Source: Liolophura sinensis
Lineage: Eukaryota; Mollusca; Polyplacophora; Chitonida; Chitonidae
DNA: 64,000 nucleotides
NCBI RefSeq assembly: GCF_032854445.1
Contig: NC_088305.1
Span: forward strand, 15,359,717-15,423,716
Direction: 5' to 3'
The translations under genes were made by a program, and so were the position numbers. Each line of letters begins with the position of its first letter. Position 1 is the stretch's first letter. This document shows positions 13,682-25,723 of this stretch, piece by piece. The notes under the pieces were generated by a model. It was given only the letters and a program-made list of their open reading frames with translations, did not search any database and was not told where the DNA came from.

Positions 13682-13716
13682 ATGAATGAATGATTAGGGC
13701 TTAACGCCTGCGTGTT
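13682..13716 (-). mobile_element. Fragment of a third repeat 3' end (SINE-C)
   Basis: GAATGAATGATTAGGGCTTAACGCC is shared in form with 22990-23050 and 48483-48537; short and diverged. Confidence 0.4.
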
Positions 13717-13962
13717 GTATGTTGAGATGAGTCATTTGTCATCATGTCACACGTTTGCTAAATTTGCAGGAAATTCTACCAGTGAATCTCTGCGCTTCAA
13801 CCAAGACAAATGTTTACACAGGCCAAAAGGTAATAAAATATAATCTTAGAATTATATGGTTTCCTTTGCAGGGTTTGGGGGCATCGATCAAACAAACGAC
13901 GGACAGAAATCGAACGTATATCAGACACGGAGAGTGTATGTTATTAACATGGGGTGCATCTG

Positions 13963-14232
13963 ATTTATTTATTTATTTATTTATTTATTTGGTGTTTCAC
14001 GTCGTACTCAAGAATATTTCACTTAAACGACGGCAGCCAGCATTATGGTAGGAGGAAACCAGGCAGAGCCCGGGGGAAATCCACGACCCTCCGCGGGTTG
14101 CTGGCAGACCTTCCCCGGTGCGACCGGAGAGGAAGCCAGCATGAGCTGGACTTGAACTTATGTACAACGACCGCACTAGTGAGAGTCATTGCGCCCCGCC
14201 GGCACGCGAAACACCTCGGTCACGGAGGCCAG
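13963..14232 (-). mobile_element. Full-length SINE-A
   Basis: The tail TTTATTTATTTATTT leads into TACTCAAGAATATTTCACTT, the body, and the head ending at CACCTCGGTCACGGAGGCC. The head A box is diverged. It lies in inverted orientation to the copy at 14309-14442. Confidence 0.95.
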
Positions 14233-14308
14233 ATACAAATTAACTGCTGAGTGTATAAATAATGACGATCAGTGAATTTATAAGAATCAGTTGACTTTAG
14301 TCAACTAT

Positions 14309-14442
14309 CAACCTGCGGATGGTCGTGGGTTTCCCCGGGGCAGTGCCTGGTTTCCTCCCACCATAATGCTGGCTGCCGTCGTTTAAGTGAAATATTCTTG
14401 AGTACGACGTGAAACACCAAATAAATAAATAAATAAATAAAT
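14309..14442 (+). mobile_element. SINE-A 3' half
   Basis: CAACCTGCGGATGGTCGTGG through GAAATATTCTTGAGTACGAC and an (AAAT)n tail. Confidence 0.95.
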
Positions 14443-14501
14443 CAGTCAACTATCATCTAAATCAGATTAATTATTATAATTAAATTATTTATATAATCTA
14501 A

Positions 14502-14538
14502 CCCACGACTATCCGCAGGTTGCTGGCAGAATTTCCCA
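14502..14538 (-). mobile_element. SINE-A internal fragment
   Basis: CACGACTATCCGCAGGTTGC-TGGCAGAATTTCCCA matches the middle of SINE-A in minus orientation; it ends 12 bases before the mariner-like element. Confidence 0.7.
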
Positions 14539-14550
14539 TGATTATACATA

Positions 14551-14746
14551 CAGGTTGTCCCAAAAGTCGCGCAGCATCCAGGCTGAGGTTGAATGCTTGA
14601 GCTAGAGCGGTGTGTTGCCCCATCTCTTCCAAGCATAAAAACTAATTTAACTCTTTCTTGTACTGTTAGTTTATTAGCCATAATTAACTCTGAAAGAGAG
14701 AAAAAATCTGAAAATCAGTATGGTGCACGACTTTTGGGACACCCTG
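14551..14746 (-). mobile_element. Short mariner-type element with transposase relic
   Basis: Inverted ends CAGGTTGTCCCAAAAGTCG (14551-14569) and the complement of CAGGGTGTCCCAAAAGTCG (14728-14746) differ at one base in 19, with similarity extending to about 27. TA dinucleotides flank it, as for the IS630/Tc1/mariner superfamily. On the minus strand an ATG at 14681 opens MANKLTVQERVKLVFMLGRD-GATHR, which looks like the start of a mariner-type helix-turn-helix domain, then runs into the other end. It is an internally deleted, non-autonomous copy of 196 bp. Confidence 0.85.
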
Positions 14747-14752
14747 TATATT

Positions 14753-15887
14753 GCCTGACGGAACGTTGAGATTTTCAATATCTATACAAAGTACATATAC
14801 ATAATTTTCGGCTAAGGACATAAGCGTGAGAATGAAACACGATGTCATACAAAAACCTTCCGTACACTAGGTAATGAAACAATTTCCATATCTGGTTAAT
14901 TACTTTTTCAAATGTACGGTAGGCCTACATGTATTTCTTGTTGCTAACTAGAGGCTGTGCGTATATAAATGAAGAACACAAGACACCAAACTTATATGGT
15001 TTAAGAGAAAAAAAATCATGTTTGACTAAAACAAGATTATATAGTTGTCCAGTATAATTGTATTATCAAATCTGATTTGTCCGTATATGTCCGAATCAAG
15101 ACGTAGGTTTATATTACCGGAAGAAAAACTATTAGCCTAATATTAGTTGAAGCCATCCCATGATTGGTAATGTGATGATGATGTATATAGCTTTGGAACC
15201 GAAAGTGAAACCAGGAAAAATGATTACAAAGGAATTGTGTTTCTCAGCGGGGTTTTGACGGGATACATTTTCATAGAGGAAAGGTGGCTTAAGTAAGAGC
15301 TATAGGCTGTAGAAAGCACCTGTCAAATTGAACGTACATGAATATAGGTTCTCGTTAGTTACATGGTATGTATCGGAAGTGGTTTAGCTGTATACATACA
15401 TGGGACAAAGAATTCCAGTTTCAGGGAATTTGTATAATTTTTTTAACTTTTGGTGCTTTAGTTGAGGTATAACATTGCACTTATAGTCTTTCGGGGATTG
15501 ATTACGCGAAACGGGAAGTATGTTCAAGACAGAAGTTGATATTTTTGTCAAAATGTATGTGTAATAAACTGGCGTCGCCTGGACCATGCAGAAAACACTG
15601 CAATATGTTACTATAACAACTGCATAAGGTTCAAAAAATTCTTCACTTTCCACTAAACATGCGATGTAGGCATATACGCTGAGGTAAGCTATAGGTTATA
15701 TGTATGTATAGGTTATATGTATATAGATGTGGCCACGTGTGGCTATACGTAAGTATAGGTTATACATATATACATGAGTGTATTCTCTTTTTCTTCACAA
15801 TTACGCCAAGAGAGATGGTTGAAGACCTTGCCAGCTTAAGACGTCATTCCCAGGGAAGGTGAATAGAGCTGTTTACAGGCGGATGAC
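14753..15887. other. No gene recognised
   Basis: AT-rich; short TATA-like microsatellite patches near 15700-15770; nothing else. Confidence 0.6.
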
Positions 15888-16253
15888 TCAGCCAAACTCT
15901 TGAAAAATAGCCCAAGTCACGTGATCACTATGTCGAGAAATGTCTGCACGCATGCTTAGAGCGATCGGATTTAATAAGGCCTTGTGATTTATCCGCCTCT
16001 TTTTCAGGAGATCCCCATATTCCGCACATGCGTCCACGAGATTTCGATCACCTGTGCTGAAATAGATTCCAGTCTGCCGAAAGGCGTTCTGAGTGACAGC
16101 CATAGGAAATGACCCGAAATCGATCCCCCTCGTCAATTGAAAACCCGTGTGACTTATTGCGTAATAAATCAAACCGTTGCTAAGCGACTGAGATTTTTCA
16201 TTTGCGCAGTAGAAATTTTGTCCGGGATGTTCGTGCATCAGATGGAGTGACAT
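15888..16253 (-). CDS. Unidentified 121-codon open frame behind a TATA box
   Basis: The frame starts MSLHLMHEHPGQNFYCANEK and ends IFQEFG. It has no repeats, no family I recognise, no signal peptide and no membrane segment. A canonical TATATAAAAGAGC lies at 16297-16285 on the same strand, but the expected start would be almost at the ATG, leaving hardly any leader. It could be a first exon, a non-coding transcript start or chance. Confidence 0.2.
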   Translation of the reverse strand: MSLHLMHEHPGQNFYCANEKSQSLSNGLIYYAISHTGFQLTRGIDFGSFPMAVTQNAFRQTGIYFSTGDRNLVDACAEYGDLLKKRRINHKALLNPIALSMRADISRHSDHVTWAIFQEFG

Positions 16254-16284
16254 CCGCCGGTCATTCTCCAGCGACCTGTTGAAG

Positions 16285-16297
16285 CTCTTTTATATAC
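16285..16297 (-). promoter_or_regulatory. TATA-box-like site
   Basis: The minus strand reads TATATAAAAGAGC, a strong match to metazoan TATA boxes. Transcription would run toward 16250 and below. Confidence 0.35.
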
Positions 16298-16665
16298 TCT
16301 GTTATATATTCATGACGCCCGATCATATTTCTTTCTCGATCTGCCCACGGCTTGTCACGCGTGATTTATCATGTGTTTGCAGCGTCTGAGGACCGGGAAT
16401 CTTATATCTTCGCAAAGTTACACGCTGCTGTTAAAACGTCATAACTTTTATGTGTCAGGCCAGTTACGCAACACAAGACACAATTTTCCGACATAAAAAT
16501 CCTATCATGACTGACAATAAAAATAAATCATCAGAGCTTTATTTGCCCACAAATTTGGTTTATAAATCTCATGAAGCTGATTTAGTCTATAAAACGTTAC
16601 ATAAATTGTGTTTCCTGCACATTTATTACCTCACTAATGTCAGTTAGTAATATCTTGTAATATTA

Positions 16666-16902
16666 CTCTCCAAAAAAAAATGTTAAATTTAAGAAAAAGT
16701 CGGAGAGATGTTAGAACGTTTTCTGCTATTATCGCAGTTTATTCTGTTAAATACGGCATAAATATTGTGGTAATTCAATATGAGGATTCTATTAGACTAA
16801 CAGGATATTATGTTGAACATAACACAATATTATACTATAATAACAGAATACATTCTAGCCAATCACTCAGCAGACTTTCTGTTAAATCTAACCCGTAATG
16901 AG
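16666..16902. mobile_element. TA-flanked MITE, copy 1
   Basis: A 237-bp element flanked by TA. It shares the central motif CTAACAGGATATTATGTTGA with the copy at 20139-20359. Its ends are complementary but diverged (CTCTCCAAAAAAAAATGTTA and the complement of TCTAACCCGTAATGAG). Confidence 0.65.
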
Positions 16903-17403
16903 TATATGAACAGAAAATTTTACTATGCATGGTGACCACATTTTTATCGTAATTGTATTGAGTTTTATGGTAATTGTATTGATGTGGTATCTATTATAAC
17001 TCTTAACTCTGGGCACAAGTATAACTCCTGACTGTATGCATTTATTTATTATCAAAGACTATTTCTCTATCATACTTATTTCTACATACAATGACAGTTT
17101 ATTCGGAACTCTGGAGGCCCATTTGCGAACATTTTGGTGATCAATCACCCAAACAACCTGACCCATGCAGACATCCATCACAGCAAAAAAAAACCATCTC
17201 AAGAAATGTTCTTGTTTTTTCCCTTTTTTTAGGAATCATAAGGTTTAAGATGGGTTTACCGAACTTACTGGCTGTGCATTGACAGCTGGCTTGACTTCTC
17301 ATTATGCTATAGCCGTCAAAATCATTTGTTTACACGCCAAACTGTATACAGATCTGAAATTTACTAGATCCTCACCTATAAGCTATTTCTTATCTGTCAT
17401 TAC

Positions 17404-18012
17404 ATACATCATAAGTCGGTGTGACTTCATCGGGCCTATAACACACACACATACATCATAAGTCGGTGTGACTTCATCGGGCCTATAACACACGTACATC
17501 ATAAGTCGGTGTGACTTCATCGGGCCTATAACACACGTACATCATAAGTCGGTGTGACTTCATCGGGCCTATAACACACACACACACATCATAAGTCGGT
17601 GTGACTTCATCGGGCCTATAACACACATACATCATAAGTCGGTGTGACTTCATCGGGCCTATAACACACATACATCATAAGTCGGCGTGACTTCATCGGG
17701 CCTATAACACACATACATCATAAGTCGGTGTGACTTCATCGGGCCTATAACACACATACATCATAAGTCGGCGTGACTTCATCGGGCCTATAACACACAT
17801 ACATCATAAGTCGGTGTGACTTCATCGGGCCTATAACACACATACATCATAAGTCGGCGTGACTTCATCGGGCCTATAACACACATACATCATAAGTCGG
17901 TGTGACTTCATCGGGCCTATAACACACGTACATCATAAGTCGGTGTGACTTCATCGGGCCTATAACACACGTACATGATAAGTCGGTGTGCCTTCATCGG
18001 GCCTATAACACC
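17404..18012. repeat. 43-bp minisatellite
   Basis: Fourteen units of CATCATAAGTCGGTGTGACT-TCATCGGGCCTATAACACACATA, nearly identical, differing mainly in CA number and a T/C site (GGTGTG or GGCGTG). Confidence 0.98.
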
Positions 18013-19233
18013 TGAATGTCGTCTTGTACCTGCACATTGATATTAAAACGTTTGGAATGTACTCATTTCGATGAACTAACGACAATAAAAACAAATAAAA
18101 TGTTTTTAAAGTGTGGGTTCTATTCAGTCGTTCAGTATAAAAATGATAATCATACTTAAAGTTGTTTAAGTTGTCTGAGCAAACTTCTATATTCATATAA
18201 GAGCAGCGTGAATGTTCGCTGCAGACATATGCAGATTGTGCAAATGCAGACTTCTTGGCACATAAATTTATTCGTGTTTAGTTAGTCCGCTGCCGAGGAG
18301 TCTTTAGGAAGACGACGAGCGCTTGCGATGAGATCGCGACTGGAATCCAGCTCCGCCTATATTTCGGCTGCGGCATTAAGTACGATGCTGCAGAAGCACA
18401 GTGGCTTCTTCCGATTGGACTCCATATCCTCGACATGTAAACGTTATATCTGAAATATACGCCGTAAAGGACATACAGAATAAGTAAATAAAATCTGTTT
18501 AATAATACACTGTAATATTAATGAATGCCTTACATCTTCATGTATTACAGTTTACATTTATGTAGGCTGTACAGGTGATTCAGGTTGCAGAGTCAGCTGC
18601 CTGTTGCTTGCAGTTTGACAGTTCGCTGCATACTTGTGCACTTTATTCGTAACATTTAACCTCAGAAAAAAATTTAGCAATAAATTCGACAGCTGTTTCA
18701 TCTTTCTTCTCAGCGTATTTTTTTCTATGGTATTCTAATTGTTACGTAACATGGAAAGTAGCCCAGAAATACCTGCGGATTAATTGGACAAAGTGGTTTA
18801 TGTAGTCCAGCAAGCAAATGATTCATTCTCACACTTTTCGAGTTCATATCAGCGCATTATGCAATGTGTGCGTTCAGGCGTGCAGGCGCAAACTTCTGGA
18901 TTTTTACACAAAATCGACAGAATTCGACCACATAAAATTTCAGTGATGCTTTTATCTTGTATTTTCGAACTTCGCTCATTTTCTTTCACACACTCATGGG
19001 CCTGTAACGCAACATTTTAGGCTATTCTGTTTAAACTGTCGGTCTTTGCAGGTATACAGGGCCTATACACGTCCACACGCTGTTATTTTGATGTATACAG
19101 GATTACATTGTAGCCACCTTGCGTGACAGAGATAACATCTGCTAAACAGAAAAATGCAATTGAAATGTGCAACAAATCCTCTTTCATGAGAAAATACCCA
19201 CACATTTTATAGCATATTCGACAAAAAAAAACT
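18013..19233. other. No gene recognised
   Basis: Mostly AT-rich; a more GC-rich patch near 18290-18420 has no exon features. Confidence 0.6.
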
Positions 19234-19497
19234 TGCATATACATAATCACCAATGCCATGTATTAGAGAGACTGGTTAGCGTTTGGCTGTTTGGTTGACA
19301 TGTACATAATCCCCAATGCCATGTATTGGAGAGACTGGTTAGCGTTTGGCTGTTTGGTTGACATGTACATAATCCCCAATGCCATGTATTGGAGAGACTG
19401 GTTAGCGTTTGGCTGTTTGGTTGACATGTACATAATCACCAGTGCCATGTATTAGAGAGACTGGTTAGCGTTTGGCTGTTTGGTTGACATGTAAATT
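19234..19497. repeat. 64-bp minisatellite
   Basis: Four units containing ATGCCATGTATTGGAGAGAC and TGGTTAGCGTTTGGCTGTTT; the inner copies are almost identical. Confidence 0.97.
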
Positions 19498-19726
19498 ATC
19501 CTGGAATACGAGCTTGATATCTGACTTGAAAACAATCCCATGCGTTTAACAAATGGAACATATCATCTTCATAATATATAAAAAAAAAACAGCCGATTAA
19601 TTCAAATTGTAGCCACATTTTTATATAGAATATTGAGGTACCACATTGTGAAAATTTTTATATTTTGAAAAAGGCTTTGCCATGATTTATCCCATAGTAA
19701 TCTAATAATGTTAACAGATATGTATA

Positions 19727-19885
19727 AATATATGTATAGGCTGACCGATTCGAGTAATGAACAATTAATATTTTTATACATGTATATGTATAGGCTGACA
19801 GATTCGAGTAATGAACATTTAACATTTTTATACATGTATGTATAGGCTGACAGATTCGAGTAATGAACAATTAACAGTTTTATAT
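19727..19885. repeat. ~54-bp tandem repeat
   Basis: Three units of TATAGGCTGACAGATTCGAG-TAATGAACAATTAA with a TTTTTATACATG spacer of variable length. Confidence 0.92.
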
Positions 19886-20138
19886 ATGTATTCAGTTTTA
19901 GATGCATGCAAGTTTGTGTTGCTCTGTTTTTAGTCGTATAACAATACCACGAATATGAAGCGATGGCTGTAACGTTTTCATGTATAGTACAATTTACATC
20001 ATAGACATTAACATAAACAGAAGACAATAAGCAAAATTCACCAAATGTAGATTTCGTATTATCAGGGTTCGCCAGTTTGAAGTTTTATGATGAAAAAAGT
20101 TCCCTTTATAGGTTAATGTTCAATGCTTCGTGGCTGTA

Positions 20139-20359
20139 CACTAAAAAATGATTCTGTTAATTTTAACCGAAAATCTGTTGCCTAAATGATGCTAGAATGT
20201 ATTCTGCTATTTCAAAAGATTAATGTGCACATGTATTCTATTATTTCTAACAAACTAATTCTATCAAACTAACAGGATATTATGTTGAAAATAATAGCAG
20301 AACACATTCTCGCACCACTCAAGCTGTCCGTTAAAATTAACAAATTAATTTTTGGAGTG
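20139..20359. mobile_element. TA-flanked MITE, copy 2
   Basis: A 221-bp element between TA dinucleotides (20137-20138 and 20360-20361). Its ends are about 30-bp inverted repeats: CACTAAAAAATGATTCTGTT against the complement of AATTAATTTTTGGAGTG, both running into TTAATTTTAAC. It has no coding capacity; the structure suggests a Tc1/mariner-mobilised MITE. Confidence 0.8.
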
Positions 20360-20361
20360 TA

Positions 20362-21524
20362 TATTGACGCTCCAAAAGTGAAGAACATAAATTGGTAAGA
20401 CACGATTTCCATGGAAAACACAGCCGATACATGCCTCGTTTGATAGAACATATATTAAATGATGCAGATACAAGTTTACATGTAAGGTTGAGATTTAAAG
20501 TCACAGATTTTAACAAAATAAACTCCACAAGAGTGATCCAGCACCATGTTTAGAAACCAATGACCCTTGTGCTTATATTGAAATAGCCCATGATGTAGAA
20601 ATCTTCACCTTTAAGCCGATTCAGCCGAAAAAGAGGTAAATCGAGAGAACGTTTGCGCATTGCTGTAACTCCTTGTGAAGCCCCTCTTACAAAATATGGC
20701 CCCCGGGTGTTGTCAGAGTGTCATTAAGCTGTTGGTGATGGCACATTGTGCTGTAGGGTGAAGGAGCCATATGAGCTGGCCAGCTCAGCAATCTGGTCAG
20801 GGCTTGAAGTTTTGTCGTCCAGCTATTGCCTGGTGGGCTGTCTCCTAGCAACCAGGATTGTCTTCAGAGAATAGTTGATACCCTGTCTGCGCGCGCTACA
20901 GATCTGACACATTTTCACTACATAATTTCCTGATATAAAATGAAATGGTCTTTCATTAAGATTATATTTAATTTATTTCATTTGTTTAACTGGTGTTATA
21001 TGTAGCTAACAGTAAAATATGTAATTGTTTATATTTTACAGCACAATTCAAGCGGCATTATAAAATCACTTTGGTGAGGCAGCTGTGTATGAACGTGGTA
21101 AAATTTGCACGCGCCTAATGCATGCACGTGAGTACATTTTACTGATGTGTGTGGCATAAATTCCACCTAAACAAATACATTTTTGTTTTTAATAAATTGC
21201 TCACATTATTCTTTCCGGAACTATTTTAGTTTTAGAACGGGTTTAGTATGAAACCAATGCGGATTTTACTTATTTAAAAGATTAAGGCAAAGCCTATAAT
21301 TCTTTATAGAGTTAAAACATTGCTTTTCCCATTTGTTTTTTTTTGGGGGGGGGGGGGGTTCACGTTTTATTTTCAGAAAGACACGTAGAATGTATATATA
21401 TATGACATATTTTCCATCATTTATTAATATGCATAATTATTGAATTATCTAAACTTCATGCACGAATCGTTTTCTCGCCGAAATGCTTGCATGCATATAT
21501 CTTGAGTAATAACAAAGCCACTGA
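20362..21524. other. No gene recognised; poly-G tract
   Basis: T9-G14 junction at about 21337-21359; otherwise unique AT-rich sequence with no coding signature. Confidence 0.6.
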
Positions 21525-22470
21525 AAAGGACACTTAACAAAACTCTACCGCGCCACTACAAAGGACGCTGTATTAACTCTCTAAGATCCCACCAAAAATA
21601 ACACTTAAACAACTCTCTGCGACGCCACTAAAAAGAACGCTTTAATAAACCTCTGTGACGCCAATAAAAAGGACACTTCAACAACTCTCTGTGATGCCAC
21701 TAAAAGGACACTTTAACAATTCTCTGTGACGCCACTAAAAAGGACACTTTTAGCAACTCTCTACGACGCCGCTAATAAGAGCACTTTAACAACTACCTAC
21801 GGCGCCACTAAAAAGAACACTTTCACAACTCTCTGTGACGCCGCTAAAAAGGACACTTTAACAACTCTCTACAACGCCACAAAAAAGGACACTTTATAAC
21901 CTCTCTCCGACGCCACTAATAAGGACACTTCAACAACTCTCTGTGACGCTACTAAAAAAACACTTAACAATTCCCTGCGACCCGGGGGACTCCGTGGCTC
22001 AGTCGGTTAGCGCGCTAGCAGAGCGTAATGGCCCAGGAGTCTCTCACCAATGCGGTCGCTGTGAGTTCAAGTCCAGCTCATGCTGGCTTCCTCTCCAGCC
22101 GTACGTGGGAAGGTCTGCCAGCAACCTGTGGCTTTCCCCCAAGCTGTGCCCGGTTCTTCCCACCATAATGCTGACCGCCGTCGTATAAGTGAAATATTCT
22201 TGAGTACGGCGTAAAACAGCAATCAAATAAATAAATAAATAAATCCCTGCGACCCCACTAAAAGGACACTTTAACAACTCTCTCCGATTCCGCAAAAAGA
22301 ACACTTTAACAACTCTCTACTGCGGAACTAAAAGGGACACTTCAACGACTCTTTACGGCGCAACTAGAAAGGACTATTCAACAACTCTCTACGACGTCAC
22401 TAAAAAGGACACTTTATCAACTCTCTGTGACGCCACTAAAAAGGACACTTAACAACTCCCTATATACGAC
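21525..22470. repeat. 36-bp minisatellite split by a SINE
   Basis: About 18 units of GCCACTAAAAAGGACACTTT-AACAACTCTCTGTGAC, interrupted by SINE-A at 21984-22243. The array continues in register after the insertion. Confidence 0.97.
21984..22243 (+). mobile_element. Full-length SINE-A inserted in the 36-bp minisatellite
   Basis: Head GGGGGACTCCGTGGCTCAGT, B box GAGTTCAAGTCC, and the 3' end with an (AAAT)n tail. Perfect 12-bp duplications TCCCTGCGACCC lie at 21972-21983 and 22244-22255 and derive from one repeat unit. Confidence 0.97.
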
Positions 22471-23844
22471 TGGAGCAGACTAATTCAGTCGCGCTCAGTA
22501 ATGATGATCTAAAATTGCAACAATGGAAATAAATTATTTCTCATTTATATAGTTTGCCTTCCGGTGGGGAATGCTTTTGCATGTATGAGGAGTTCTATAT
22601 ACTTCTGTTTAATACGCATTGTCATGTGCATAATTCCCATTCAAGTTTTATTTTTAAACCAATACCTGTATCATACCTTTTTTCTCATACTTTATGTCCT
22701 TCTATCGCACTACTACGTGAAATTCAATCATCTGTGATCAGTGTAAACATACAGTTTTTATGAGTGGTGAATATGTTTATTTTAAAAAAAATAATTTGTT
22801 ATCAAAAAAGTTTATGTACAATAACATAAATAGGGAAAAATATAAAAACAATGAACCTTTGTTTGCAAAATATTTTTAAAAAAACAGCGGTTCTAATTAG
22901 CAGTTTCGAGGTAAATAAATTTCCTACTATTAAGTAAAATTGATAAGTTTTTCATTGTACTTTTGATTACAATCGTAAAAAATGTTGGAATAAATGAATG
23001 AATGACCATGGCTTGACGCCAATTTGGCAAAATTGCTGCCATATCGTGGTGAGAACATTAAATGGTTTTTGACGTGATAATACGGGACATTTTTAAAACC
23101 AATCAGAACAATTCACACGTCAGATAACATTCGAAAACCAAATTCGTATTTTTAAAGTATAGCTGTATATAATTCTCTAAAAATTTCTAGTTACAGCGTA
23201 TAACTTTGGAGAAATTCGCTTGTAATCTCACTTAAAACTGCTGTAATTTGACATCAGATAAGTTTTTTAATATAGAAAAACACGCTTCAGACACGCAGCG
23301 GAAGCTAGATTCGATCTCGTAACTCTTATACTCAACATTATGTTACAGTAACTTTCCTCGCAAAAAGCCAGTCAACAAGCTGTGCTGTTTGCAAGAGGAA
23401 CACATGAGAATTTGATATGGCAAATTCCACAGGGACTGTATGACACGTGCTGCACTGAATCTCTGGTAAGAATTTTGCCACGATGTTAGAATATGCGGAT
23501 CTCTATGGTAACCTCCATACAGAGGTTAAAGAAAATCTAAGGGTATCCAGGATTTTTGGCCGGATTTGTCATCCAAGGAAGGTTTGACCACGTGGGTGGT
23601 AATCAGATTAGCGATTAAATATCACTACCGGCACTGTCAATTATTAACATGACATCGTGTGAGTGCTTTATATAAGACACAACTCTTTCCCAGACACCAA
23701 GTCCATGAAAAAGGAATACATACATGAAAACCGTAAGAAGAATAGCAAAGAGGAAAACAAATTAAGAGAGTGAGAAACGTTGTTGTTGTTTTTATTATTA
23801 TGACCATGACAGCAAGTTGTTTTATTTACCATTGCATATGTATC
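22471..23844. other. No gene recognised
   Basis: AT-rich. It contains a SINE-C-like fragment at 22990-23050 (minus; GAATGACCATGGCTTGACGC). Confidence 0.55.
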
Positions 23845-24092
23845 TCATATGACAATACATCTGAGGACAATTTCATATGACCATATTTCTCATGACAATA
23901 TCTCATATAGCAATACATCTCATGATAATTATCTCATTTTGACAATATATTTCACAATATCTCATATGACAATATTTTTCACAATATCTCATATGACAAT
24001 ATATCTCATGACAATATCTCATATGACAATACATTTCATGACAATTTCATGTGACATTATTTCTCATGACAATATCTCACATTGCAATATTT
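23845..24092. repeat. ~30-bp diverged tandem repeat
   Basis: Alternating TCTCATATGACAATA and TTTCATGACAATA modules, eight or so. Confidence 0.85.
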
Positions 24093-24099
24093 CTTTCTT

Positions 24100-25050
24100 G
24101 AAACCGAGTACAGCTTTATACGTATATTACAGAGCCACACTAGGGAATGTCAGTGCAAAAGCAGCATCAACTGGCACTATACTGCATCTCCTATATTAAA
24201 AACAGAATTTGAATAAATAAGTTGACCATAATTTACAGCCCTAAACGCACGTTCCGTAATACCATTTAAAGCGATACTTTCTGACAACCTCTTCGCCGTA
24301 CGCCTAAGACACCCATATTCACATATTATAAACATCTCGAGCCACAACCAAACATTATAGCATTTTCTTCTATTCTGTGTGTTATGAGAAGCATATATTT
24401 ATACAAAAAGCAACAGCCTAGGTAAAAAAGAGTTTTGGTGATGGCTAAACAAAAGGCCATCGTCTTAGAACAAACGGTTAATTAGATGACCAGCAATATT
24501 ACTTCAAGCAGAAAACAATAGAAAACACCAGTATTTGATAGGCCAAAGTCAGGGTAATACAAATGTAAACTTTTTTTATATAATTCCATCTTGTCTAACA
24601 CCATTCTGTACACCACACCAAATGAACAGTAAAGGTTGGAATACAGGTGCGAAATATACAGCCAATTAATAAAATATGTTGGAACGGTCCAGTCAGCTAA
24701 CTTTCTAAAACGTGTCCAGTCCTTGCTTTTCTCGCATCCGTTAAGAAATATGCTAATACAAGGACTCACTGCGAATGCGATAATTACGAAGTCATTACCT
24801 CTTCTAAAACATGAACAGACGGGTCAGTACTGGTATATGTCCATGGTGTTCCAAGCTGTATAATTACATTATTAACATATGTAAAATATCAGACATGGGC
24901 CAAATGAATCTGACGATAGGGTGTCCCCGGATTTAGTTTTAACGACATCAGGAAAAATAATGAGTGGAAGTAGTAAATGATGGATAAATGAATGCACACT
25001 TTGTAACATCATCCACCCATGCCAGCAGACTTGACCCGTTTAACGTAACA
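24100..25050. other. No gene recognised
   Basis: AT-rich; open frames near 24482-24863 have no domain or splice support. Confidence 0.6.
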
Positions 25051-25310
25051 CACAATGCTAGAGACTCGCCCCACAATGCTACAGACCTGCCCCATAATGC
25101 TACAGACTTGCCCCACAATGCTACAGACTCGCCCCAGAATGCTACAGGCTCGCCCCAGAATGCTGCAGACTCGCCCCAGAATGCTGCAGACTCGCCCCAT
25201 AATGCTACAGACTTGCCCCACAATGCTACAGACTTGCCCCACAATGCTTCAGGCTTGCCCTAGAATGCTGCAGGCTCGCCCCAGAATGCTACAGACTTGC
25301 CATAAACATG
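25051..25310. repeat. 21-bp minisatellite
   Basis: About 12 units of AATGCTACAGACTTGCCCCA-C. The 7-codon period keeps frames open on both strands; these are not genes. Confidence 0.97.
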
Positions 25311-25723
25311 TTACAGACTAGCCTCAGTTCTATATTTAACACCTGACAAGTCCGAGTGACAAATATTGTTTAGAACATCAGATTACATGACTGAGTACAG
25401 ACATCGTTCAGTACATACTTGGTTAACTTTATCTTTACATAATTCAGCAAAATTTTTACATACCATGCATTCAATGAGACATATTTATGTATAATGTGTA
25501 GATTTCGAAAGGTTTTATATCACTCCAAAATTCACGGGACAATGAATGCAAAACGACTATTTTACATGTGAGCGAATAAAGACATCCTTTTCATATCATC
25601 TCAGTTAACATATATTAATTTTGAACTGTTTTTGATCGAAGTACTTAAAGAAACTTCATCTGCAAAACTACTTTTCAAAAATGTACATGTTGTAAACCAG
25701 ACCTTCAGTATTATATGGCTTTG

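Noticed and set aside
17404-18012. CRISPR-like regular repeats
   Set aside because: Units are directly adjacent with no unique spacers; the genome is eukaryotic; this is a minisatellite. The same holds for the other arrays.
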